Origin: Phoronis ovalis
Taxonomy: Eukaryota > Phoronida > Phoronidae
Assembly: GCA_028565635.1 (NCBI GenBank)
Contig: JAOXYB010048969.1
Span: forward strand, 1,627-11,946
Direction: 5' to 3'
Length of the DNA: 10,320 nt
The position numbers and the translations under genes were made by a program. This document shows positions 1-7,409 of the stretch, in pieces. The number at the start of each line of letters is the position of its first letter. Positions within the stretch are counted from its first letter, which is position 1. The notes beneath the pieces were generated by a model, which made no database searches, was not told where the DNA came from, and was given only the letters and a program-made list of their open reading frames with translations.

Positions 1-157
1 AATTTATTGTAATGGTTAAGAATGCGTGGAACTTGTATGATGATGAAAGTGCTAAATGCTACTTGCTACAAGTTAAGACATCTTCTGACAAGGATTGCTG
101 GCTCAAAGCTTTTAAAGAAGAAAGATGGTACAAACAAAGACATATATAATAACAATG
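1..157 (+). CDS. Partial exon: C-terminal half of a RhoGEF-type PH domain
   Basis: The window opens inside an exon. Read from base 3 it gives FIVMVKNAWNLYDDES, then AKCYLLQVKTSSDKD and CWLKAFKEER. This has the layout of the last PH-domain strands followed by the C-terminal helix with its invariant Trp (codon 99-101). The KNAW...WLKAFKEER pattern resembles Dbl-family exchange factors, by eye nearest the collybistin/Asef type. In that family the PH domain follows the catalytic DH domain and helps position it on membranes and Rho GTPases. The exon probably ends at the strong donor ATG|GTAAGA (intron from 158). The PH frame hits a stop at 147-149, whereas the frame that joins cleanly to the next exon is shifted by one base. 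A one-base surplus near 120-126 would reconcile them. A weaker donor TG|GTACAA at 128 is an alternative. PH assignment is good; the subfamily is uncertain. Confidence 0.68.
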
Positions 158-284
158 GTAAGAAATAAAATCTTTAATCTTACTGTAAGTTATCAAAAAA
201 GTTGGCATTAAATATTAAAAATGACTCAATGATGTTAAAGTCTTTGTAAAACTAAGGTTCTGTTGACTTCTCTTATTGCCTTAG
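158..284 (+). other. Short intron between the PH exon and the probable terminal exon
   Basis: It begins GTAAGA at 158 and ends in a pyrimidine-rich tract followed by CCTTAG at 279-284. A branch-point-like CTAAG sits near 251. At 127 bp it is short but ordinary for an animal intron. Its phase is 1: the last base of the upstream exon (G157) plus AT (285-286) makes a GAT codon. This phase fits the frame of the downstream exon, but not the PH-domain frame without a one-base correction. Confidence 0.45.
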
Positions 285-391
285 ATTTTACTCTAGTACT
301 TGAAACTATTGGAAATAAAGAAGTTGATAAACCCGTACTTGAATTTGTAGGAGAACACACCAACTGTTCTGCCAGGATAGTTACAATATAA
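285..391 (+). CDS. Probable terminal coding exon of the upstream PH/RhoGEF gene
   Basis: After the acceptor TTCTCTTATTGCCTTAG the only open frame is (G)AT TTT ACT, giving a 34-residue tail that starts FTLVLETIGNKEVDKP and ends CSARIVTI before TAA at 389-391. The residue mix looks like real protein, with alternating hydrophobic residues and charged turns. No family is recognised for this tail. A good acceptor, a phase that fits the donor at 158, and a stop followed by an AATAAA about 230 bp on together suggest a last exon. In the corrected frame the junction would read KEEDGTNKDIYNNN then D-FTLVLE. It is short enough to be chance, and it could instead be an alternative last exon. A minus-strand open frame across the same bases is treated as its shadow. 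Confidence 0.42.
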
Positions 392-640
392 AGTCTTCCA
401 GAGTTTCTGTTTAGTCATCCAAGGTTCAGTGAGCTCAAAAGAAGACCTTGGTTCCCATTTTGACAAAAACAGTGAATAATTATACATACATAGGATATTT
501 TACTTGAAAGTGACATTTAATGTATAGCGTAAACAGCACATGCTCTAAGCAGTGCTAGTATTTTTCTTTTTTCTTGGTTTCAGCATTCAGAAATTTTGAT
601 GTTCAGTGTACTATAATAATAAAGATTGTTGAATTTGAAA
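392..640 (+). other. Probable 3' untranslated region
   Basis: This AT-rich non-coding stretch follows the stop at 389-391 and runs to just past the AATAAA at 618-623. The end is approximate. It contains no convincing open frame on the plus strand, as expected for a 3' UTR. The call depends entirely on the upstream exon being real. Confidence 0.35.
618..623 (+). promoter_or_regulatory. Polyadenylation signal AATAAA
   Basis: A canonical AATAAA is followed within 10 bases by the GT-rich stretch GATTGTTGAATTTG, the usual arrangement of signal and downstream element. It lies about 230 bp after the predicted stop codon at 389-391. AATAAA is common by chance in DNA this AT-rich, so position carries most of the weight. 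Confidence 0.4.
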
Positions 641-1325
641 ATATCAGGTTCAATCTGATTGGTCATAAGCACTTTATTGATATCGCCTACTGGTTTGGTA
701 GCCTATATGGTTTGGCTGTTTAGCACACAAAGCTAAAGAAGTGTAGTGAGGGAGAAGTCTGTGAAGAAATCGGGGGATAGCAGACAATCTAGACGTATTC
801 TATCTACAACTAACAAGTGTCATTGTATATAACTTCTTAGCTGAGAATTGAAAACCTTTATAGCGAAAAGCATTTTACAAAACCTATAACTTGTACAAAA
901 GATAATTATGTGCTTTGCACTTAGTTGTGTTATTCAAATTCTTTGATTTCCATTTTGGATTTGCTGCAAAAAAAGCCCTTGCATTTAAAAAGAACATTAT
1001 TATTATCAAAATTTGCATAATTCATTTTTAAGTTAAAACTATGTTATTTGTGGGTAGAAGGGGGGGGGGGAGGGGAGAGGGATAAATTCCAAAGTCACTC
1101 CTTGTGTTTTGTGGTACCCCTTTTTCAATTCAATCTTTTGTTAGTTGTTCATCAGACCTTTCAAAGCTGTATCAGGCGGTCTTTAATTTTTCATTAATAT
1201 GGTATACAATTTTAGATGTCCCTGAAAATATCTTTGTGATATGAATAACCCTGGTTTGCCAGATGGAGAGGACTCCAGATTGTGTAATAAAACTTATATT
1301 TAAACATATATCATATATTATGTAG
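641..1325. other. Intergenic or intronic AT-rich DNA with one G-rich tract
   Basis: No supported exon was found between the predicted polyadenylation site and the RhoGEF-like exon at 1326. A weak acceptor at 1214-1215 opens only a nine-codon frame. A smORF of about 20 codons at 1242-1304 (from ATG AAT AAC) has no supporting signal. The space is too small to hold the DH-domain exons expected upstream of a complete second RhoGEF gene. Confidence 0.5.
1052..1081 (+). other. G-rich tract with potential G-quadruplex
   Basis: Four G runs lie in 30 bases: GGG (1052-1054), G11 (1060-1070), GGGG (1072-1075) and GGG (1079-1081), separated by loops of 5, 1 and 3 bases. This satisfies the usual G3+N1-7 rule for intramolecular quadruplexes on the plus strand. 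It stands out in an otherwise AT-rich region. No function is implied, and the G11 run may vary in length. Confidence 0.6.
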
Positions 1326-1421
1326 GGTCAGAATCAGGCAGTGAGTTAATGTACTCTGGAAAGCTGGTGAGGGTCAAGAGAGAGCATTCTTCTTATTTGA
1401 TCATCTGCTTATTGCAAAAAG
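1326..1421 (+). pseudogene. RhoGEF exon (DH-PH junction) with an apparent frame break
   Basis: After the acceptor TTATGTAG the first frame reads GSESGSELMYSGKLVRV. This matches the SSEL-h-SGEL-x-RV segment that links the last DH helix to the first PH strand in Dbl-family exchange factors. From about 1372 another frame gives QERAFFLFDHLLIAKR, the highly typical second and third PH strands (FFLFDHLLI). The exon ends at a consensus donor, AAAAAG|GTGAGT at 1422, in phase 2. The two halves differ by one missing base near 1369-1376, so as written the exon is frameshifted. This is either a decayed copy or an assembly indel. It lies downstream of a PH C-terminus on the same strand, so it belongs to a second RhoGEF unit or a rearranged one. 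The next exon of this unit was not found. Confidence 0.62.
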
Positions 1422-2955
1422 GTGAGTGAGAGTTAATGCACCAAATGAAATCAATCAGAAAGTCTAATCATGGTCCCAGTTTTAAGTCTTCCCCAACAAA
1501 TTAAAGGAAGATTGAGAGAAGAAATGACATAATAACCTGCATTCTGTGCATTGAAAATAATAATTTTTCTTGGGTTAAATTTCACTTATGCTTCACTTTA
1601 TCTGTCCATCTCATTTTACATTTTTGAAAAAAAAAAAAAATTCAGAAGAAATAGCTGTATTTATCCAGTACCATAAACTCTGTGCTTTAATCTAACATGA
1701 TTGTGCAACACAGAAATAAATGTTTCTATTAAAGTTAATATAGTTGTTAAAGTACCTATATCAGTTAACTTCCAACATTAAAAACTCTGTACGTTCAACT
1801 GTTCTAATCAAATTTCAGACAATTTAGTCCAAAAAAAATATAACCATTCATATAAAGTTCCAACTTTGCTTGCATTTTATACATTCTTTCACATTTATTA
1901 TGAAAAGGCGGCAGAAGGAAAGCGTGCTATAGCTATGAAATTTAATCAGATCTTATTATTATATAATAAATTTATTTTCATAATGCAAGTACAATTGAAA
2001 TTTGAATATGACTTTTATAAGATTTTAAAAATTTCATTATTTTTGTCTATCACCCTTAACTTTATATAAAATGGCAGCTAATTCATATGAGTTAAAAATC
2101 AACAGATTTATAGTGAAAAATACTGACAACTTGGTAATTCCCTGCTGGTAAAGGATGCACATGTCCATGTCCATGTATTGTCTAGATTATAAAAAAAACG
2201 CAATCATCTGCAGTAGAATCATTAACTTACCTTTAGTGAACTAATTAAAAATATTTGAGACTAAATGTCTTAAAAACCAGCCTGTTCTCTTTGTGGATTA
2301 TCTGTTTACACCTGAATAAAATCCAGGTATCTTGGGTCATGACCTGCTCAAAGTGCCAGCACCTTAATAGAGGTCACGAGAAAACAGATGATTTGCCTCA
2401 AAAGTACCGTATACTGTCACTGTGTTTATACGGACTGGTGAATGTATTTTTTTATGTCAATGGCTTTATTAATTAAACAGTTGTAGCCATGTTTATAGAT
2501 TTACTTGAGACAGTGGAGATCAGTCATTGTGATATGTTTTTAAACTTGAATATTAATGATATTGTTTATCAAAAAAAATGTATGCTCAAAGTTAACATGT
2601 CATTGCCTTAGGTTGCATTTCAATATTTTTTTTAAATATTTAACGGGTAGCATAACCTATATTTCAATATAAAATCACTATCATCAGTTTGAAGTATTAG
2701 GCTATTCAAACAATGAGTCCATAGGTTGTGCATAAAAGCCAATATCATTAATTCAAACAAAGCGAATGCTGCATGGGCCTGCATAAAACATGATATCATT
2801 TATTGTGTTAAATTAACTAAACTTTGAAGTACACATTGAAATCCATGTACAAAATTATCTAGAATCTCCTGATATCCAAATAGTATAATTATATAATCTA
2901 TATAAAAGCCAATTTAGGGATAATCAGTACAATTAGATAAACATAAAAGTACTTT
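1422..2955. other. AT-rich non-coding DNA, probably intronic
   Basis: This stretch follows the strong donor at 1422 and shows no convincing continuation of the PH domain. It contains an A14 run at 1627-1640. It also has a small CATGTC tandem at about 2159-2175 and many AATAAA/ATTAAA matches expected by composition. Open frames at 1866-2069 and 2255-2476 lack splice signals or family resemblance. An imperfect TGCATAAAA...ATATCATT direct repeat lies near 2730-2800. Confidence 0.45.
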
Positions 2956-3619
2956 AAGGTGGCTATATATAGACCTGTTCAGGACCAGTTATTTGGGCAA
3001 TTTAAACAGTATACATTTTTAGAAAGCTATTAACTTTTGAAAATTTACTTTACTTATTTGTCTCATTATTATGTAATAAATGAGGAGGCCATTTTGGGTA
3101 AAAAGTCACTTTTTCAAAATGTGTACTTAAAAATAGTCCAACAGCTGTAGATACAAAGTTGAAACTTGGCCTGCAACATTACCTTCAAATACAGATCTCC
3201 AAAACTGTTTCTTAAATTTTTAAAATGTAGTGTCATTCAAAAGTTATAACTTTCCGAAATTCAGCTGGGAGAAATTTTTGAGTTTTTATGACACCAATAT
3301 CTATATATAATAAGCACACAGAACTAAGAAAAATTCAAAAATCTGAAACACTGTATTAGAGTTCCTATAGGAGTTGCAAGGCCAAATTTTAGCTTAATAT
3401 CTGCAGGGGTATTTCCGAACTATTTGAAAAATGATAATTGTTTTACCCAAAATGCCTCCCTTACTGATTACACAATCAGATAAGTAAAAGGATTTTTCAT
3501 AATCCTAAGCTTAATCTTTTCCAAAAATTTATACTTTTATTTGTCTATTTTTACTTTAAATGCCCAAAATTCGACTGTAAAATGTAAATAACTTGTCCCA
3601 AACAGGTCTTTCCACCAAG
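2956..3619. mobile_element. Palindromic fold-back/MITE-like element, diverged
   Basis: The whole ~660-bp stretch is an imperfect palindrome centred near CAGCTG at 3262-3267. Paired landmarks are AAGGTGG (2956-2962) with CCACCAAG (3612-3619), AGACCTGTTCAGGACCAGTT (2971-2990) with AACTTGTCCCAAACAGGTCT (3590-3609), GGAGGCCATTTTGGGTAAAA (3085-3104) with TTTTACCCAAAATGCCTCCC (3441-3460), CTTGGCCTGCAAC (3165-3177) with GTTGCAAGGCCAAA (3373-3386), and GTGTCAT (3230-3236) with ATGACAC (3288-3294). It has no transposase frame, so it would be non-autonomous. The flanks TTTAAGGTGG and CCACCAAGTT hint at a decayed TTAA-like duplication, but no clean target-site duplication is visible. The superfamily is unassigned. 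Confidence 0.62.
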
Positions 3620-3996
3620 TTCAGTTTAAATTTAAGCATTTCTCTGATTCTGAATGTTAAAGTAAACACTTTCCTATACACGGAAGACTAAGTATATTAT
3701 AGTTTTCATTCTGTCCTGCCAGAGTTTATCTATTAAATATAAGCAAGATTCCTGGTTTCCGAATGAGTCATCATGATAGAATAGCCATGGTAGGCGACGA
3801 TGTATAGTTTTAAGCCAAAGTGGATTTAAATAATTATTTACATGAGATACACTTGTTTCTAATCTGCACTTTTTAACTACTAACTGTGCTTATATACTTG
3901 TCTGTCTGATAGCCTTCACTAATGGCACACCTTAATTTAGCTTGATCTGAATTTGTTTTTCATATAAGATTGTCCTGTACAGTTGGTTTATACCTG
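3620..3996. other. AT-rich DNA, nothing recognised
   Basis: This stretch lies between the palindromic element and the tandem repeat. I see no exon-like frame with splice signals, no RNA gene and no clear repeat. Confidence 0.4.
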
Positions 3997-4220
3997 CATC
4001 CTCTTTCACTGCACCATGCTTGAACCACGGATCTAGCTGCTTTGGGGTTCTGGGCTACTGTACCCCCCCCCCCTAGTCATCCTCTTTCACTGCTCAATGC
4101 TTGAACCACAGATCTGCTTTGTGGTTCTGGGCTACTGTACCCCCCTAGTCATCCTCTTTCACTGCTCCATACTTGAACCACGGATCTGCTTTGGGGTTCT
4201 GGGCTACTGTACCCCCTTGT
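3997..4220 (+). repeat. Three-copy tandem repeat, ~72-bp unit
   Basis: Copies lie at 3997-4077 (81 bp), 4078-4149 (72 bp) and 4150-4220 (71 bp). Each begins CATCCTCTTTCACTGC, contains CTTGAACCAC and GGTTCTGGGCTACTGTAC, and ends in a C run followed by (C)TAGT or TTGT. Copy 1 carries an extra AGCT after GATCT and a C11 run; the others have C6 and C5. Identity is high apart from these, so the array is fairly young. Its higher GC content differs from the surroundings. A plus-strand open frame at 4097-4459 runs through the repeat and is probably a by-product. Confidence 0.85.
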
Positions 4221-4263
4221 CATTCAGTAGGTGGATCCAATGGTTCATTTTACCCAATGTTGT

Positions 4264-4279
4264 TATGTGTGTGTGTGTA
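4264..4279 (+). repeat. Short GT microsatellite
   Basis: A run of alternating TG/GT bases, about 14-16 bases, lies in TTATGTGTGTGTGTGTATTTT just after the tandem repeat. Confidence 0.6.
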
Positions 4280-4355
4280 TTTTGTGTCTTTTGTTCAGGC
4301 TCTATTTTTGTATTTTCTTGTGCACACTATTTCATCTACTTATATGAGGGAGGTA

Positions 4356-4593
4356 GGGGGTACCCCCAAGGTACAATGCTCGCACTTAAAAATCGGCAAT
4401 GCTCGCACTTAACATTAACAACAAAAAAAAATTCGCCAAAAAAATCCATGACCATATAGCAAAAACGTCGACAAAACAAAACAGTTAACAAAATTATGAA
4501 ACAAAGCAACAAAAATGGTCACCAAAAGGCAATGCTCGCTGCTCACATTTAACAGACCCCAATGCTCGCTGCTCGCGATACCCCCCCCCCCCC
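4356..4593. repeat. Cluster of CAATGCTCGC repeats between a GGGGGTACCCCC palindrome and a C13 run
   Basis: A 12-bp palindrome GGGGGTACCCCC (4356-4367) is followed by two direct copies of CAATGCTCGCACTTAA (4374-4389 and 4397-4412). After an A-rich spacer come two variant copies beginning CAATGCTCGCTGCTC (4530-4552 and 4560-4580). A C13 run closes the cluster (4581-4593). The middle (about 4413-4525) is rich in AACAAAA and has few T residues. Repeats at both ends with a strand-biased centre could mean a degraded mobile element or an expanded minisatellite. No coding capacity is supported. Confidence 0.65.
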
Positions 4594-5539
4594 ATAGCCC
4601 TCTTATATACTTTTTGTAATTGTATTTTTGTCCTTGTTTTCTCGAAAATTCAAATGTCACATTTATGGTACTTTTTTAGAACATTTTTTAAAGTAGTTAT
4701 TGAATTCTGACTAAGTATTTATAACTTGGTTTATGTTAAAAAGTAAAAATATTATAAACACGTTATAATTATCATAATATGCTTTTTTCAGTTTTATCAC
4801 TGGAGGTATATTCTATAGAAAAAGTGAAATACTATAAGCTTATGGAACAATATTTTTTTTAAAGGACCTGGCTGGGAACCATGGTAACTAAGACTGGGAA
4901 ATACAGAAGATATACCAGATGTATGTACGATATGTTTATTATAGTACCGGCAGTACTTCTGTAGTTTGATCTTTCACGGTTACAGTAGATATAATCTGCA
5001 GTGTGTTATGTAGTGTGATATGCATATGTGCACTCTATGTATTAATGTAGATTTTTTTTAATGTAAGTTTAGATTTCAAATTCAACAGTTCATATATTAT
5101 CAGAAAAGTGCAAAAATATATACATAAACAAAAACCACTATGGCAAAGAATGATAAACAATGGATTAATAATTATTATACTGAGAGGAGCATATATTAAA
5201 AAATATTCATAATTATTAATATCAGGCTTTATACATCATAAAAATATGAATTAAGACTGAAAGTTATCTGCTACAAAGAGAGGATGACTTATTTACAAAG
5301 AAAGCCAATTCCTCGAATAACTTGATTGGAGACGTAACTATATACAATATATCAGTGACTATGATACACGTTGAGTAACAAAGAATTGCAACTAAACATC
5401 AGTTTGTAAAACTGCTTAAAAGCGGTTAATATAGAACATGTCCAGTTAAAAGTTTGTACATTTTTAGAGGCAAATATTTGTGATAAATAATATATTTTTG
5501 ATATAGTTTATAATTTACTTTCTATTTTTTTCTTTTTAG
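4594..5539. other. AT-rich non-coding DNA
   Basis: No supported gene was found. A 27-codon frame at 4881-4964 starts with a good context (ACCATGG) but has no other support, and the same ATG|GTAACT could be a splice donor. The final ~40 bases are a very strong pyrimidine tract leading into the candidate acceptor at 5538-5539. Confidence 0.4.
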
Positions 5540-5584
5540 ATAAAGGTACGCACACCTGTATACAATCCTGAGAAACCAAAATAG
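5540..5584 (+). CDS. Candidate terminal exon (orphan)
   Basis: One of the best acceptors in the window, TTTCTATTTTTTTCTTTTTAG (ending 5539), is followed by an in-phase frame of 14 codons, IKVRTPVYNPEKPK, ending TAG at 5582-5584. The peptide looks protein-like (charged and proline-rich tail), but it is too short to assign. Phase 0 does not fit the phase-2 donor at 1422, so it cannot directly follow the RhoGEF exon there. If it enters in phase 1, a second frame stays open for ten codons. An AATAAA at 5803-5808 could serve as its polyadenylation signal. It may be a chance acceptor. Confidence 0.22.
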   Translation: MKVRTPVYNPEKPK

Positions 5585-5802
5585 TTGAGCATCTACCAGT
5601 TTACATGACATACGTTTTTGTCAAGTAAGCATATCTCTTTATATTTGTTTTGTCCTTTATGCCCCTTTGCTAAAAAACTGAAACTGAAAATTGCAGAAAA
5701 TGGAAGCGACAGTTCATTTGGTGATAAGGATAAAAAAGGGATGGAAAAGCTTATGACAACCATATGGCCTTTGGTAGCCATTTTGTTTTCATTGTCCCAC
5801 AC

Positions 5803-5808
5803 AATAAA
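5803..5808 (+). promoter_or_regulatory. Possible polyadenylation signal AATAAA
   Basis: AATAAA in CACACAATAAAACC lies about 220 bp after the stop of the candidate exon at 5540-5584, followed by TTTATTGTCGTATTTG. It is meaningful only if that exon is real. Confidence 0.2.
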
Positions 5809-5829
5809 ACCATCGTTTATTGTCGTATT

Positions 5830-6558
5830 TGATACACTGTCACTTCAACTGATCAAAAAGGTATGGCTCTAGCTTTTGCACTTGAAATAATTGGAGTTTT
5901 AGTGAATTGTGTGAAAAAAATTCTCCAAGAAATTGTTATCTTTTGTGTCTTACAATATTCTGAGGAACTCGTTTCATCTCTGTGTTCTCAGAGCATCATT
6001 GTGTTGATAACCTGATACATAGTGTGCACACTCTCAAATATTGATGAGGATTAACAACAGGTTTCTGGACAGAACTTGTATGTATATCTCATGTGATGTC
6101 ATCAATTTTTGTTGAGATTGCTACGTTATACATGTAAAATTCCAGTTTTCAATGAGTAATCAGCGGTTTGCAACTTACTAATAAATGGCCGGTATTAATT
6201 TTCATCACGAATTTATGCTTGAACGTATATTCCATTTATATTTCTTACTTAGGTTGAAGTGTAAAATAATATTCCATGAACACAAATTTCAGCAATTTCT
6301 TTGAAGTTTGGTGGAAACTTTCTTGAAATACGAAAGTCAAAATTGGAAAAAGAATTTGCATCCTTTTCATCCTTGGTTTTCCACCTAGTTTTCTTGGATT
6401 TTCTACTATTTAATGTGTATTTCAGTTTCCATTTTAAGACATTATCATGTTACTCCAATTTGATTGTAGTTTCTTGTGATGTATATATACCTTTCTGCAA
6501 ACGAGATAATTTTTGGTAAGAAAAGTGTTTTACAGTATTATATGAACATATTTTGTAG
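5830..6558. other. AT-rich non-coding DNA, nothing recognised
   Basis: I see no exon with both splice sites, no repeat array and no RNA gene here. The open frame at 6301-6519 is hydrophobic and low in complexity and has no family resemblance. Confidence 0.4.
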
Positions 6559-6625
6559 GTATACGGGTGACCAGGCGAGAGAACACTTATTGATAAATTG
6601 GAACAATGATTGGCTAAAGACATAT
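6559..6625 (+). CDS. Candidate internal exon (orphan), 67 bp
   Basis: The acceptor CATATTTTGTAG is followed by G and then 22 open codons, YTGDQAREHLLINWNNDWL then KTY, ending at the consensus donor CATAT|GTAAGT. The other two frames are closed by stops. The exon enters in phase 2 and leaves in phase 0. Phase 2 fits the donor at 1422 (AG+G makes Arg) and the weak donor at 128, but the peptide is not clearly the next PH segment. The acceptor's pyrimidine tract is weak. No family is recognised. Confidence 0.25.
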
Positions 6626-7221
6626 GTAAGTAATTATAGCCTCCCTGTAGGAGAAGTTAAAACATGCCTATTTCCTTATAAATCAGTCTATAAATAAACT
6701 TCGTATAAGAAGACTATGAAGTAGCACTCAACTGAATGATCGAGGTGGACTATTTTATAGACTACGGTGCATATTTGCTAAGTTGCGTGCCCTGTGGTCT
6801 TATAACTATTTCTGAATATGAGGCTATAGTAATTCTTTGGCAATTATATCTGTGTGATATAAACTTTAGTTGAGAACCTTTGAAAATTCGCAACATTTAT
6901 ACAATTGAAAGCAAAATGTATGAAAATCTAAGACACTGCAGTTTTGTAGACCTTTATGTAAAGATGATTTCTGCAAAATTTTAACTTTGTACATGTACAT
7001 GGAGAGGTTTTTGAATATATTTTTTTGAATTTCAAAATTAAAACTAAGAAACTTACTTTTATGAAATTATGAAAATATTTTCAACCTTAGTTTTTAATTT
7101 ATACACCTCAAAGTATAAACTTTCCAATATATACTTTTATAACCTGTCTGCATCTTGAATTTGAAAATTACTGCAGAAAGTTAGTCGAATAACAGTGTCA
7201 CAATATTTCTCGATTCCTGTC
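6626..7221. other. AT-rich non-coding DNA
   Basis: No supported feature was found. Only composition-driven short frames and A/T runs are present, up to the left arm of the inverted repeat. Confidence 0.4.
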
Positions 7222-7375
7222 AAATATGTAATAATATTTATGTTACAATATTTAAATGCAGTACACTGTATTAACTACATATTGTAAATAGTTTGAAATT
7301 TTAAAATAATTTGCAATATGTAGTTATACAGTGTGCTGCATTTAAATATTGTAACATAAATATTATTACATATTT
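7222..7375. mobile_element. 154-bp fold-back element with nearly perfect 63-bp arms
   Basis: The left arm (7222-7284) and right arm (7314-7375) are reverse complements along 62-63 bases. They differ by one substitution (GCAGTACAC against GCAGCACAC on the same strand) and one single-base indel, with a 29-base spacer whose edges also pair partly. Transcribed, this would make one long hairpin. The high arm identity means either recent origin or active maintenance, unlike the diverged palindrome at 2956-3619. No target-site duplication is obvious in the flanks (CCTGTC and CCTCTC). It may be a MITE, an inverted duplication from template switching, or a hairpin RNA precursor. Confidence 0.72.
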
Positions 7376-7409
7376 CCTCTCAAAAAGTGTGTATTAGTCA
7401 AAAACAACA

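Noticed and set aside
293-487. Minus-strand open frame of 64 codons with an apparently protein-like composition
   Set aside because: It overlaps the plus-strand candidate terminal exon at 285-391, which has an acceptor, matching phase, stop and polyadenylation signal. The minus frame lacks such signals and looks like its shadow.
1866-2069. Plus-strand open frame containing YYEKAAEGKRAIAMKFNQ
   Set aside because: Only a short part looks protein-like. No donor or acceptor bounds it, and the remainder is low-complexity hydrophobic sequence typical of AT-rich DNA.
2255-2476. Plus-strand open frame with a CSKC motif and a charged middle
   Set aside because: It has one CxxC pair only, no usable donor after the charged part, and no family resemblance. 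I also tried it as the missing PH segment and it did not fit.
4097-4459. 120-codon plus-strand open frame with repeated peptide LEP(Q/R)ICF
   Set aside because: The peptide repeat simply mirrors the ~72-bp tandem DNA repeat and then runs into the CAATGCTCGC cluster. There is no splice or start evidence.
4881-4964. 27-codon smORF with good ATG context (ACCATGG)
   Set aside because: A single start context is weak evidence in this much non-coding sequence. No conservation or signal can be judged, and the site may equally be a splice donor.
5618-5872. Overlapping open frames on both strands (5593-5802 minus, 5618-5872 plus)
   Set aside because: Neither has splice boundaries or a recognisable domain. 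The plus frame overlaps the presumed 3' UTR of the orphan exon candidate.
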